This document shows, piece after piece, positions 23,168 to 31,862 of a DNA stretch of 34,560 nt. Position numbers and translations under genes: made by a program. This stretch comes from Sphaerisporangium corydalis (GTDB lineage Bacteria; Actinomycetota; Actinomycetes; Streptosporangiales; Streptosporangiaceae): assembly GCF_025506355.1 (NCBI RefSeq), contig NZ_JANZYP010000086.1, positions 1 to 34,560 on the forward strand, read 5' to 3'. Within the stretch, counting starts at the first letter, position 1. Every line of letters starts with the position of its first letter. Under the pieces are notes generated by a model that was given only the letters and a program-made list of their open reading frames with translations, ran no database searches and was not told the DNA's origin.

Positions 23168-23617
23168 ATGATCAACGCGCTCGCCGCCCCGCTCGGAGAG
23201 GCGCTCGGACGAGGGGCGCTGGCCATCCTCGCGTACGCGATCCTCGGCGTCCTGCTGCTGGTCGCCGGCTTCTACGTGATCGACATGGCCACCCCCGGCC
23301 GGCTCAGCAAGCTCATCAGGATCGACCACAACCCCAACGCCACGCTGCTCGCCTCCTCCGGCCTCGCCGCCGTCGGCCTGATCGTCGCGGCCTCCATCTG
23401 GTCCTCAGGCGGGGTGCTCCAGGAGGGCCTGCTCGCCACGCTGGTGTTCGGCCTCGTCGGCATCGCCGTGCAGACCCTCGGCATGCTGGTGTTCGACCGG
23501 GTCGCGGGCATCTCGGTCCGCGAACTGGTGAGCGAGCCGTCTCTGCAGCCCGGGGCCGTCCTGCTCGGCGTGACCCACCTCATGATCGGGCTGATCACCG
23601 CCGTCGCGGTGATATAG
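23168..23617 (+). CDS. DUF350 membrane protein (YjfL-like)
   Basis: 149 residues, with four hydrophobic segments arranged as two similar pairs: about 17-40 (ALAILAYAILGVLLLVAGFY), 61-80, 89-108 and 130-148. DUF350 proteins consist of two such repeats. The GAGILLASSGLAAVGL-type stretch (ATLLASSGLAAVGLIV) and the MLVFDRVAG link are family-like. Start ATG 23168 with AAGGAG upstream. It is last in a three-gene set with a YgiB/YjfM-like protein and the ATP-grasp ligase, matching E. coli yjfL/M/C in content. It probably acts at the membrane together with the ligase. Confidence 0.85.
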   Translation: MINALAAPLGEALGRGALAILAYAILGVLLLVAGFYVIDMATPGRLSKLIRIDHNPNATLLASSGLAAVGLIVAASIWSSGGVLQEGLLATLVFGLVGIAVQTLGMLVFDRVAGISVRELVSEPSLQPGAVLLGVTHLMIGLITAVAVI

Positions 23618-23674
23618 CGCACCACCACCCCTCGTACGGCTGTCGCACTCGCGTTGACCTGGCACCCTAGGGGG

Positions 23675-24832
23675 GTGAACGACCGGGTACGTGAGGACAC
23701 CGCGCGGCGGCTGGAGCGCGCTATGGGCAGTCTCGGCACCGCGGCGATGACCCGGATGGACGACCGGCTCCCGTGGTACCGCGCGCTGTCGGCGGAGGAC
23801 CGCTCCTGGGTCGGGCTGGTGGCCCAGGCCGGCATCGCCGCCTTCGTCGAATGGTTCCAGCACGCCGACGAGGGCAGGCCGACCCCGAGCATCGAGATCT
23901 TCGGCACCGCCCCCCGCGAACTGAAGCGCTCGGTGTCGCTGCAGCAGACCGTGGACCTCGTGCGCATCGTCGTCGAGGTCGTGGAGGCGGAGGTCCAGGA
24001 CCTCGCCGCGCCCGGCGGCGAGGAGCTGCTCCGGCAGGCCATGCTGCGCTACACCCGCGACGTGGCGTTCGCCGCCGCGCACGTCTACGCCCGTGAGGCG
24101 GAGGTGCGCGGCGCGTGGGACGCGCGCCTTGAGGCCCTCATCGTGGACGCGCTCGTGCGGGGCGAGGTGGACGACGGGCTGCACTCCTGGGCGGCGGCGC
24201 TCGGCTGGACGTCCTCGCCGGTGGTGGTGCTCGCGGGGTACGCGCCGGACGCCGACCCGCAGACGGTCATCGACGGCATGCGCGACAAGGGGCGGCGCCT
24301 CGGGCAGGACCTGCTGGCCGGGGTCCAGGGGGACCGCCTGATCGTCATCGTGGGCGGCGCCGACAGCATCAAGGACGCCGCCAGGCACGTGGTGCCGCGC
24401 TTCGGGCCCGGCCCGATCGTCATCGGCCCCGAGGTGCCCGACCTGCACGCGGCGGCCAGCTCGGCCCGCGCGGCCACGGCGGGCCTGCGGGCGGCGACGG
24501 GATGGCCCGACGCGCCCCGGCCGGTGCTCGCGGAGGACCTGCTCGCCGAGCGGGCGATCGACGGCGACGACGACGCCAGGGCCCAGTTGATCGAGAACGT
24601 CTACCGGCCGCTCGAGGGCACGCCGCTCCTCGATACACTCGCGACGTATCTGGAGCAGGGCACATCTTTGGAAGCCACGGCGCGTCTGTTGTTCGTCCAT
24701 CCGAACACGGTGCGTTACCGTCTGAAGAAGATCACAGAGCTGACCGGGTATCTGCCGACCGAGGGCAGATCCGCCTTCACGTTACAGGTCGGACTGATCC
24801 TCGGCAGGCTGTCGCGAGCAACCGTAACCTAA
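23675..24832 (+). CDS. fasR: PucR-family regulator FasR
   Basis: 385 residues from GTG 23675 (a TTG at 23654 is possible). It has no strong ribosome site, so the message may be leaderless. The C-terminal PucR/CdaR helix-turn-helix is clear: TLATYLEQGTSLEATARLLFVHPNTVRYRLKKI, quoted in parts LATYLEQGTSLEATA and VHPNTVRYRLKKI at about 325-360. The N-terminal part is the helical region seen in Streptomyces FasR. In S. coelicolor FasR is the activator of the fabD-fabH-acpP-fabF operon, which follows here in exactly that order. It probably binds the fabD promoter region, where a strong inverted repeat lies at 24853-24875. Confidence 0.88.
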   Translation: MNDRVREDTARRLERAMGSLGTAAMTRMDDRLPWYRALSAEDRSWVGLVAQAGIAAFVEWFQHADEGRPTPSIEIFGTAPRELKRSVSLQQTVDLVRIVVEVVEAEVQDLAAPGGEELLRQAMLRYTRDVAFAAAHVYAREAEVRGAWDARLEALIVDALVRGEVDDGLHSWAAALGWTSSPVVVLAGYAPDADPQTVIDGMRDKGRRLGQDLLAGVQGDRLIVIVGGADSIKDAARHVVPRFGPGPIVIGPEVPDLHAAASSARAATAGLRAATGWPDAPRPVLAEDLLAERAIDGDDDARAQLIENVYRPLEGTPLLDTLATYLEQGTSLEATARLLFVHPNTVRYRLKKITELTGYLPTEGRSAFTLQVGLILGRLSRATVT

Positions 24833-24852
24833 CCAGGGTTCGGTAACGGGCC

Positions 24853-24875
24853 GGAAACCTCCACTAGAGGTTTCC
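24853..24875. promoter_or_regulatory. Inverted repeat upstream of fabD (FasR operator candidate or terminator)
   Basis: GGAAACCTC-CACTA-GAGGTTTCC has perfect 9-bp arms and a 5-base loop. It sits 20 bases after the fasR stop and about 63 before the fabD start. It may be the fasR terminator, the operator at which FasR activates fabD, or both. AT content in the arms is higher than in the surroundings, which fits an operator better than a typical actinobacterial terminator. Confidence 0.6.
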
Positions 24876-24937
24876 TACAAAGACCCCCCGACAAAGTTCG
24901 TACGGATCATTAGCAGTGTGGTGAACTCCTACAGGGC

Positions 24938-25897
24938 ATGGTGGATTTTGTGCTCGTCATCGTCGCTCCCGGCCAAGGCGCCCAGACTCCGGGCTTCCTG
25001 TCGCCGTGGCTGGAGATCCCCGGTCTTCGTGACCGTCTGTCCGCGTGGTCGGATGTCGCCGGCCTAGATCTGATCTCCTACGGGACGACGGCCGACGCCG
25101 ACGAGATCCGTGACACCGCCATCGCGCAGCCACTGTTGGTAGCGGCGGGACTCGCCGCCGCCGAGGTGCTGCTCGGCACGGACTCCGAAGGCGACCCGGT
25201 CGCGCCCCCGTTAGCCCCCGCCGTGGTGGCCGGTCACAGCGTCGGGGAGTTCACCGCCGCCGCGATCGCCGGCGTGCTCACCCCCGAGCGGACCATCGCC
25301 CTGGTCCGCGAGCGCGGCCAGGCCATGGCCAAGGCCGCCTCGGTCACCGCGACCGGCATGACCGCCGTGCTCGGCGGCGCCGAGGAGGAGGTCCTCGCGG
25401 CGATCGAGCGCCACGGGCTGACGCCCGCCAACATCAACGGGGCCGGGCAGATCGTCGCGGCCGGCACGACCGAGGAGCTGGCGGCCTTCGCCGCCGACCC
25501 GCCGGCCCGCGCCCGCCTGATCTCCCTCAAGGTCGCGGGAGCGTTCCATACCGTCCACATGGCCTCCGCGGTCGAGCACCTCCGCGCCGAGGCCGCCGCC
25601 CTGGTCCCCGCCGACCCCGCGGTGACGCTGCTGTCCAACGCGGACGGCGAGGCCGTCGCCGGCGGCGCCGAGTTCGTCCAGCGGCTGATCGACCAGGTAG
25701 GCCGCCCGGTCAGGTGGGACCGCTGCATGGCCACGATGACCGGCCTCGGCGTCACCTCCATGATCGAGCTGCTGCCCGGAGGCACCCTCACCGGCCTGGC
25801 CAAGCGGGCGCTCCGCGGCGTCGAGACGGTTGCCCTGAAGACCCCCGACGACCTCGCGGCAGCCCGCGCCGTGATCAGCAAGGAGACCGTCCAGTGA
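24938..25897 (+). CDS. fabD: Malonyl-CoA:ACP S-malonyltransferase
   Basis: 319 residues. Transfers malonyl from CoA to the ACP phosphopantetheine for fatty acid elongation. Motifs: VAPGQGAQTPGF near the start, IAQPLLVAAG, the nucleophile elbow GHSVGEF with Ser101, RGQAMAKA with the substrate-binding arginine, FHTVHM with the catalytic histidine, and VGRPVRWD followed by ELLPGGTLTGL. ATG 24938 is used, though GTG 24950 (LVIVAPGQG) is an equally credible start. The stop overlaps fabH by four bases (GTGA). It leads the FAS II operon, downstream of fasR. Confidence 0.96.
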   Translation: MVDFVLVIVAPGQGAQTPGFLSPWLEIPGLRDRLSAWSDVAGLDLISYGTTADADEIRDTAIAQPLLVAAGLAAAEVLLGTDSEGDPVAPPLAPAVVAGHSVGEFTAAAIAGVLTPERTIALVRERGQAMAKAASVTATGMTAVLGGAEEEVLAAIERHGLTPANINGAGQIVAAGTTEELAAFAADPPARARLISLKVAGAFHTVHMASAVEHLRAEAAALVPADPAVTLLSNADGEAVAGGAEFVQRLIDQVGRPVRWDRCMATMTGLGVTSMIELLPGGTLTGLAKRALRGVETVALKTPDDLAAARAVISKETVQ

Positions 25898-26850
25898 GGA
25901 TCATGCGGGGCGCTCCGGGCGCCAGGGTGCTCGCGTTCGGCGGCTACCAGCCGGCGGGTGTGGTCACCAACGACGACCTGGCCAAGACCATCGAGACCGA
26001 TGACGCCTGGATCCAGAGCCGTGTCGGCATCAAGGAGCGCCGCATCGCCGGCCCCGAGGAGTCCGACATAGACATCGCCGTCCAGGCGGGCGGCAAGGCC
26101 CTGGCGGCCAGCGGGCTCTCGGCCGGCGACATCGACCTGGTCGTGGTCGCCACCTGCACCCTGGAGGCGCAGATCCCGAACGCCGCGGCCCGGGTCGCCC
26201 ACCGGCTCGGCATCGACGCGCCCGGCGCGTTCGACGTCAACGCCGCCTGCGCGGGCTTCTGCTACGCCCTGGCCTCCGCCAGCGACGCCGTACGCGCCGG
26301 ATCGGCGACCAACGTGCTGGTCGTCGGCACCGAGAAGCTCTCCCAGTGGATCGACTGGACCGACAGGGCCACCTGCGTGATCTTCGCCGACGGCGCGGGG
26401 GCGGCCGTCGTCGGCCCCTCAGAGACGGCGGGCATCGGCCCGGTCGTGTGGGGCAGCGCGGGCGACAAGTCCGACGCGATCATCGTCAAGGACCGCGGCT
26501 CCTTCCTGCACCAGGAAGGCCAGATGGTCTTCCGCTGGGCGACCACCGCGCTGCACCCCGTGGCCAAGGAGGCCTGCGACCGTGCCGGGGTGGACCCCTC
26601 CGAGCTGGCCGCCTTCGTGCCCCACCAGGCCAACCTGCGCATCATCGAGACCATCGCCCGCAAGCTCGGCGCCGACAAGGCGGTCATCGCCAAGGACATC
26701 GTGCTCGCCGGCAACACCTCCGCGGCCTCGATCCCGCTGGCGCTCAGCCGCATGATCGAGCGCGGTGAGGTCCAGACGGGCGATCTGGCCCTGCTGCTCG
26801 GCTTCGGCGCCGGCCTGACCTACGCCGGCCAAGTGGTCGAGGTCCCCTGA
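25894..26850 (+). CDS. fabH: 3-oxoacyl-ACP synthase III
   Basis: 318 residues from GTG 25894 (in the fabD stop overlap). Condenses an acyl-CoA starter with malonyl-ACP to begin chain synthesis. Catalytic triad: Cys119 in NAACAGFC, His in VPHQANLRI, Asn in AGNTSAAS. The oxidised thiolase fold is complete, and length is normal. In actinobacteria FabH commonly accepts branched starters, giving iso/anteiso fatty acids; that preference is inferred, not read from the sequence. It is the second gene of the operon. Confidence 0.96.
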   Translation: MRIMRGAPGARVLAFGGYQPAGVVTNDDLAKTIETDDAWIQSRVGIKERRIAGPEESDIDIAVQAGGKALAASGLSAGDIDLVVVATCTLEAQIPNAAARVAHRLGIDAPGAFDVNAACAGFCYALASASDAVRAGSATNVLVVGTEKLSQWIDWTDRATCVIFADGAGAAVVGPSETAGIGPVVWGSAGDKSDAIIVKDRGSFLHQEGQMVFRWATTALHPVAKEACDRAGVDPSELAAFVPHQANLRIIETIARKLGADKAVIAKDIVLAGNTSAASIPLALSRMIERGEVQTGDLALLLGFGAGLTYAGQVVEVP

Positions 26851-26921
26851 ACCCGTACGGAGGCCCGCACGGCTCGCCGTACACACAAAAAGAAGCACCC
26901 AACCCAAGGAGAAATCGCGAA

Positions 26922-27161
26922 ATGGCAGTGACCGAGCAGGAAATCCTCGCGGGCCTCGGCAAGATCATCAACGAGATCACCGGCATCCCCGCCGTCGAGG
27001 TGACCCCGGAGAAGAACTTCGTGGACGACCTCGACATCGACTCGCTGTCCATGGTCGAGATCGCCGTCGCCGCGCAGGACGAGTTCGGCGTCGAGATCCC
27101 CGACGACCAGCTCAAGCACCTCAAGACCGTCAAGGACGTCGTCAACTTCATCCAGAACTAG
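26922..27161 (+). CDS. acpP: Acyl carrier protein
   Basis: 79 residues, acidic, four-helix ACP. The phosphopantetheine site is Ser41 in DLDIDSLSMVEI. The first helix EQEILAGLGKIINEITG and the last KTVKDVVNFIQN are typical. Start ATG 26922 with AAGGAG upstream. It carries growing acyl chains between FabD, FabH and FabF, which flank it. Placement between fabH and fabF identifies it as the primary-metabolism ACP. Confidence 0.97.
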   Translation: MAVTEQEILAGLGKIINEITGIPAVEVTPEKNFVDDLDIDSLSMVEIAVAAQDEFGVEIPDDQLKHLKTVKDVVNFIQN

Positions 27162-27248
27162 CTCGTATCGGGTGCCCGGCACGTCAGGGCGCCGAGCCCC
27201 ACGCCGAGTGTGGATCATGCTTCGCGACGATCACAAGGAGCGCATCAA

Positions 27249-28481
27249 GTGAGTAGAGACCGGGTACGTGTCGTTGTCACCGGGCTTGGCGTGACAACGC
27301 CCCTCGGTGGAGACGTCGCCTCGACCTGGTCGGCGCTCCTCGCCGGACAGTCGGGCGTCCGCACCCTCACCGAGGACTGGATCGACCTGCTTCCGGTGAA
27401 GTTCGCCGCGAGGGCCGCCGTCGAACCCACCGACGTGCTCCCCAAGCCCGAATCGCGCCGCCTCGACCGGGCGGAGCAGTTCGCGGTGATCGCCGCCCGC
27501 GAGGCCTGGCGGGACGCCGGCACGCCCAAGGTCGCGCCCGACCGGCTCGGCGTGGTGGTCGGCAGCGGCATCGGCGGCATCACCACCATCCTCGCGGCGT
27601 ACGACGTCTTCAAGGAGAAGGGCTGGCAACGGCTCTCCCCCTTCACCGTCCCCATGCTGATGCCCAACGGCTCGGCGGGCTGGATCGGCATCGAGCTCGG
27701 CGCGACGGCGGGCGTCCACGCCACCGTCAGCGCCTGCGCCACCGGTGCAGAGTCCATCGGCTACGCCATGGAGATGATCAGGTCGGGGCGGGCGGACGTC
27801 GTCGTGGCCGGCGGCACCGAAGCGGCCATCCACCCGCTCAACCTCGGCTCGTTCGCCGCGATGCGGGCGATGTCGACGCGCAACGACGAGCCCCACCGCG
27901 CGTCCCGTCCCTGGGACAAGGACCGCGACGGGTTCGTGCTCGGCGAGGGGGCCGGCATCATCGTCCTGGAGTCCGAGGCGCACGCCCTCGGGCGCGGCGC
28001 CCGCGTCTACGCCGAGGCGGCCGGCGTCGGCTACTCCGGGGACGCCCACCACATCGCCCAGCCCGAGCCCACGGGCGCGGGCCTGCGAAGCGCGGCCCGC
28101 AGGGTCCTGGAGGACGCCAGGCTCACCGGCAAGGACATCCGGCACGTCAACGCGCACGCCACCTCCACCCCCGCGGGGGACGTCGTCGAGGCCCTGGCGA
28201 TCCAGGACATCATTGGCGACCATCCCATCGTGACCGCCACCAAGTCGATGACCGGCCACCTCCTCGGCGGGGCCGGCGGCATCGAGTCCGTCTTCACGAT
28301 CAAGGCGCTGTACGACCGCGTCGTACCGGCCACCGTCAACCTGGACAACCTGGACGACGGTGTCGAGGTCGACATCGTGCGCGGCGAGCCGCGCCCGCTA
28401 CCCTCCGGCCAGATCGCCGCGATCAACAACTCGTTCGGGTTCGGCGGCCACAACGTCGCCGTCGCCTTCGCCAGCATCTGA
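27249..28481 (+). CDS. fabF: 3-oxoacyl-ACP synthase II
   Basis: 410 residues from GTG 27249, with AAGGAG at 27235-27240 just upstream. Elongates acyl-ACP with malonyl-ACP. Active-site Cys163 in HATVSACATGAES, His in NAHATSTPAGD, His in KSMTGHLLGGAGG, all in the usual KAS order, and the C-terminal NNSFGFGGHN loop. The longer frame from 27210 lacks a ribosome site. It is the fourth gene of the operon and 12 bases before the carboxyltransferase gene. Confidence 0.96.
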   Translation: MSRDRVRVVVTGLGVTTPLGGDVASTWSALLAGQSGVRTLTEDWIDLLPVKFAARAAVEPTDVLPKPESRRLDRAEQFAVIAAREAWRDAGTPKVAPDRLGVVVGSGIGGITTILAAYDVFKEKGWQRLSPFTVPMLMPNGSAGWIGIELGATAGVHATVSACATGAESIGYAMEMIRSGRADVVVAGGTEAAIHPLNLGSFAAMRAMSTRNDEPHRASRPWDKDRDGFVLGEGAGIIVLESEAHALGRGARVYAEAAGVGYSGDAHHIAQPEPTGAGLRSAARRVLEDARLTGKDIRHVNAHATSTPAGDVVEALAIQDIIGDHPIVTATKSMTGHLLGGAGGIESVFTIKALYDRVVPATVNLDNLDDGVEVDIVRGEPRPLPSGQIAAINNSFGFGGHNVAVAFASI

Positions 28482-28493
28482 TTTGGAGCGACA

Positions 28494-29918
28494 GTGACCG
28501 TGCTCGACAACGAGGTGGTGACCGGGGGCCCCGACGAGGAGGCCCCTGATCCTCGCGATCCGCTTTTCCGGCTGACCGCGCTGTTCGACGAGGGCTCCGT
28601 CCACCTGATCTCCCCCGTGGACCGCAGCGGCACGCTCGCCGCCATGGGACGCGTGGAGGGCGTGCCCGTGGTGGCCTTCTCCAGCGACGCCCGCGTCCAG
28701 GGCGGCGCGATGGGCATCGAGGGCTGCGAGCACATCGTGCACGCCTACGACGTCGCGGTCCGCGAGCGGGTGCCGATCGTCGGCCTGTGGCACTCCGGCG
28801 GCGCCCGGCTCGCCGAGGGCGTCGAGTCCCTGCACGCCGTGGGCCGCGTGTTCGCCGCCATGACCCGCGCCTCCGGCGTGGTCCCGCAGATCTCCGTGGT
28901 CCTCGGCCCGGCGGCCGGCGGCGCGGCCTACGGGCCCGCGCTGACCGACATCGTGATCCTCTCCGACCAGGGCCGCATCTTCGTCACCGGTCCCGACGTC
29001 GTCCGCAGCGTCACCGGCGAGCAGATCGACATGGCCGCGCTCGGCGGGCCTGAGCCGCACAGCAAGCGCAGCGGCGTGGTCCACGTGGTCACCAAGACCG
29101 ACACCGAGGCACTGGTGCACGCCCGCCGCTTGGCCGTCCTGCTCGGCCACCAGGGCCGCGTCCGCCTCGACTCGGTGCGGGACGTCGACTTCTCCGGCCT
29201 GCTGCCCCAGGAGGCCCGCCGGGCGTACTCGGTGCACCCTCTGGTCAACGGCCTGCTCGACGAGCCCGGTGTCGAGCTGCACCCCAAGTGGGCGCCCAAC
29301 ATCGTCACCACCCTCGGCCGCCTCGGCGGGCGCACGGTGGGCATCATCGCCAACAACCCGATGCGGCTGGCCGGCTGCCTCGACTCGATCTCCGCCGAGA
29401 AGGCCGCGCGGTTCGTCCGCATGTGCGATGCCTTCGGGGTGCCGCTGGTCGTGCTGGTCGACGTCCCCGGCTACCTTCCGGGCGTCGGGCAGGAGCACGA
29501 CGGGGTCGTGCGCCGCGGCGCCAAGCTGCTGCACGCCTTCGCCGAGGCCACCGTCCCGAGGGTGACGCTGGTGACCCGCAAGGCGTACGGCGGCGCGTAC
29601 ATCGCGATGAACTCCCGTTCCCTTGGCGCCACCAGAGTGTTCGCGTGGCCGACCGCCGAACTCGCCGTGATGGGCGCGCTCGCGGCCGTGCGGGTACTGA
29701 AGCGCCGCGAGATCGCCGCCGCTCCGGAGGACGAGCGCTCGGCGCTGGAGACCCGGCTCGCCGAGGAGCACGAGAAGGTGGCGGGCGGCCTCGACCGCGC
29801 CGTCGAGTGCGGCGTCGTCGACGAGGTCATCAAGCCCGCCGAGACCCGCACGGCCATCGCCAAGGTCCTCGCCCAGGCGACCCCCGCGCGCGGCGCCCAC
29901 GGCAACATCCCCCTCTGA
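28494..29918 (+). CDS. Acyl-CoA carboxylase beta (carboxyltransferase) subunit, AccD6-like
   Basis: 474 residues. Carboxyltransferase half of an acyl-CoA carboxylase; a biotinylated alpha subunit (not in the window) is needed. Features: GGARLAEGVESLHAVGRVF and GPAAGGAAYGPALTD in the N-domain, VHPLVNGLLDEP and GILANNPM-like sequence (VGIIANNPMRLAGCLDS) then FVRMCDAFGVPLVVLVDVPGYLPG in parts GVPLVVLVDVPGYLPG, TLVTRKAYGGAYIAMNSR, and WPTAELAVMGA. It follows fabF as accD6 follows kasA/kasB in Mycobacterium, so it most likely makes malonyl-CoA for this operon. GTG 28494 has GGAGCG upstream. A strong terminator follows. Confidence 0.9.
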   Translation: MTVLDNEVVTGGPDEEAPDPRDPLFRLTALFDEGSVHLISPVDRSGTLAAMGRVEGVPVVAFSSDARVQGGAMGIEGCEHIVHAYDVAVRERVPIVGLWHSGGARLAEGVESLHAVGRVFAAMTRASGVVPQISVVLGPAAGGAAYGPALTDIVILSDQGRIFVTGPDVVRSVTGEQIDMAALGGPEPHSKRSGVVHVVTKTDTEALVHARRLAVLLGHQGRVRLDSVRDVDFSGLLPQEARRAYSVHPLVNGLLDEPGVELHPKWAPNIVTTLGRLGGRTVGIIANNPMRLAGCLDSISAEKAARFVRMCDAFGVPLVVLVDVPGYLPGVGQEHDGVVRRGAKLLHAFAEATVPRVTLVTRKAYGGAYIAMNSRSLGATRVFAWPTAELAVMGALAAVRVLKRREIAAAPEDERSALETRLAEEHEKVAGGLDRAVECGVVDEVIKPAETRTAIAKVLAQATPARGAHGNIPL

Positions 29919-29929
29919 CCCACGCCACC

Positions 29930-29964
29930 GACGCCCTCCGTCCCCCACTGGGACGGAGGGCGTC
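29930..29964 (+). terminator. Terminator hairpin after the fab operon
   Basis: GACGCCCTCCGTCCC and GGGACGGAGGGCGTC form a perfect 15-bp stem with loop CCACT, 11 bases past the carboxyltransferase stop. Confidence 0.92.
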
Positions 29965-30101
29965 CGCGTGTCCGTCCTTGGCTTCCCGGCTTCCCGGCTT
30001 CCCGGCTTTCTCGGCGACCTTGGCGTTCCGGCGGCCGGGCGGCCTCCGGAACGGTCCAAGGGGAACGCCCGGGGAGTGGGGAGGCAGGCGCGGGTGGGGG
30101 G

Positions 30102-30596
30102 TCAGACGGCGGCGTGCAGCCAGCGGACGGGGGCGCCGTCGCCGGCGTAGCGGAACGGCTCCAGTTCCTCGTCCCACTGCTTTCCGAGCAGCCGGTCGAG
30201 CTGTTCCTCAAGGACGACCCGGCCCTGGGCGGCCATGAGCATGACGTTACGCAGCCGGTCCTCGGGGATCATGATGTCGCCGGACACGCCGATGACGGCC
30301 GTGAAGGCGCCCAATGTCGGCGTGTAGGCATGTCGCGAGCCGTCCACGCCCGTGGACGCGTCCTCGCTGATCTCAAAACGGATGCGCTGCCAGCCCATGA
30401 GGGAGGACGTGATCGCGCCGGCCGTACCGGGCCGGCCCTCCCACTCGGCCTGCGTGCGCACCGTGCCAGGCTGGGCCGGCTGCGGAGTCCACGACAGGTC
30501 GACGGGTATGCCAAGCACACCCGCGACCGCCCATTCGATGTGCGGGCAAAGCGCGGGCTGAGCCGAGTGGACGTAAAGCACGCCACGAGCAGACAC
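30102..30596 (-). CDS. DUF3145 family protein
   Basis: 164 residues. Actinobacteria-specific family, function unknown. Distinctive pieces: MSARGVLYVHSAQPALCPHIEWA, cut as VLYVHSAQPALCPHIEWAV; VDLSWTPQPAQPGTVR; AGAITSSLMGWQRIRFEISE; AFTAVIGVSGDIMIPEDRLR; EEQLDRLLGKQWDEELEPFRYAG. It matches the family across its length. Start is a GTG with GGAGGT just upstream. It is transcribed toward the fab operon, convergent with it, and divergent from the S8 protease gene. Nearness to fab genes appears to be conserved in related organisms, as I recall. Confidence 0.88.
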   Translation of the reverse strand: MSARGVLYVHSAQPALCPHIEWAVAGVLGIPVDLSWTPQPAQPGTVRTQAEWEGRPGTAGAITSSLMGWQRIRFEISEDASTGVDGSRHAYTPTLGAFTAVIGVSGDIMIPEDRLRNVMLMAAQGRVVLEEQLDRLLGKQWDEELEPFRYAGDGAPVRWLHAAV

Positions 30597-30787
30597 CGGA
30601 CCTCCCGTTTCGTACGAGGTGCGCCTTCCCCAACGTCCTCATACTGGGATGATCACAAGTGACTGAGGGAGAGACTACCGTCCGTCGTGGCGGGGCACCA
30701 GAGCCGGGTCATACCTAATCACGCTTGCCAACTCTCCGCATTGGGAAAGATGCATTCCGTGTTTACCTCGCCTATAGGGAGTCGCCG

Positions 30788-31819
30788 GTGAGCGTGCAGG
30801 AAGTGGAGCACACACCGGGCCGGACCGCCCTCATCCGGCCCGGTGTCCTTCTCGCCAGGTCCGTGCGGCCCGCCGCGAGATGGACACAGTCGGTGGAGCG
30901 TCTGGACGGGCTCTTCCTCCTGCGGCTCTCACCGGGGGCCGACCCGTGCGAGATCGCCGCCTCGCTCACCGAGCGGGGTCACGAGGTCTCCCCCAACCAC
31001 GTCGTCACCGGCCAGCCGCTGTTCTTCGGCGGGCCCACCGGAGCGCCCCGCCCGGCGGCGGCCCTCGCGCATGAGCCGGGCGAACCGTCCCGGGTGACCG
31101 TCGGGCTGCTCGACACCGGCGTGGCCCCGCACCCGTGGTACGCGGGCGCCGGCTGGTTCCGCGGCCAGCCGGACGAGGTCCTGGACGCCGACGGGGACGG
31201 GCTTCTCGACCACCAGGCCGGGCACGGCACGTTCATCGCCGGGCTGGTGCTGCGCCAGGCCCCCGGCGTGCGGCTGCGCATGGTGCGGGTGCTCGACAGC
31301 AACGGGGTCGGCGACGAGGCGGGCGTCCTGCGGGCGCTGGACGCCCTGCGGGACACGCGCGTCGACGTGCTCCTGCTGTCCTTCGGCTGCTTCACCTACG
31401 ACGACCGGCCGTCCCCGCTGGTGGAACGCGCCCTGGCCGGATTCCCGGACACGGTGATCGTCGCCTGCGCCGGGAACACGGCCTCCTCGCGGCCCTTCTG
31501 GCCCGCCGCGCTGCCTCGGGTCATCGCCGTCGGAGCCTTGGACTCCTCGGAGAACGGGCGCGCGAGGTTCTCCGCGTACGGCCCCTGGGTGGACGCGTGC
31601 GCCCGTGGTGAGGCTTTGACCAGTAGTTTCGTGGACTTTGACCAGTTCCAGGGCTATGCCGTCTGGAGCGGCACGTCGTTCGCCGCCGCCGTGGTGGCCG
31701 GCGCCATCGCGGCCGCGGCCCGCCACATGTCCCCCGGCGAGGCGGCCGGCCACGTGCTCGACCGGCCGGACGGCAGGCGATTCACCGATCTCGGGGTCCG
31801 CGTCCCCGCACGTCGATAG
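30788..31819 (+). CDS. Subtilisin-like (S8) serine protease, no signal peptide
   Basis: 343 residues. The catalytic triad is complete: Asp109 in TVGLLDTGV, His146 in HQAGHGTFIAG, Ser297 in WSGTSFAAAVVAGAI, with the oxyanion Asn in CAGNTASS. There is no signal peptide or propeptide of the secreted type, so it is probably cytoplasmic; about 100 residues precede the protease core (ESLERLDGLFLLRL-like segment). Start GTG 30788 has GGGAG six bases upstream; the frame is open back to a TTG at 30725. It starts a set with an ECF-like sigma factor and a TPR protein. It may process the anti-sigma or the CHAT partner; inference only. Confidence 0.85.
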   Translation: MSVQEVEHTPGRTALIRPGVLLARSVRPAARWTQSVERLDGLFLLRLSPGADPCEIAASLTERGHEVSPNHVVTGQPLFFGGPTGAPRPAAALAHEPGEPSRVTVGLLDTGVAPHPWYAGAGWFRGQPDEVLDADGDGLLDHQAGHGTFIAGLVLRQAPGVRLRMVRVLDSNGVGDEAGVLRALDALRDTRVDVLLLSFGCFTYDDRPSPLVERALAGFPDTVIVACAGNTASSRPFWPAALPRVIAVGALDSSENGRARFSAYGPWVDACARGEALTSSFVDFDQFQGYAVWSGTSFAAAVVAGAIAAAARHMSPGEAAGHVLDRPDGRRFTDLGVRVPARR

Positions 31820-31862
31820 GGTGATGACCGAGAGCAATCATCCGACCACATGAAGTCATCAC

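Noticed and set aside
29980..30003. GGCTTCCC repeated three times
   Set aside because: Too short and simple to call as a separate element; listed only with the tandem-duplication finding.
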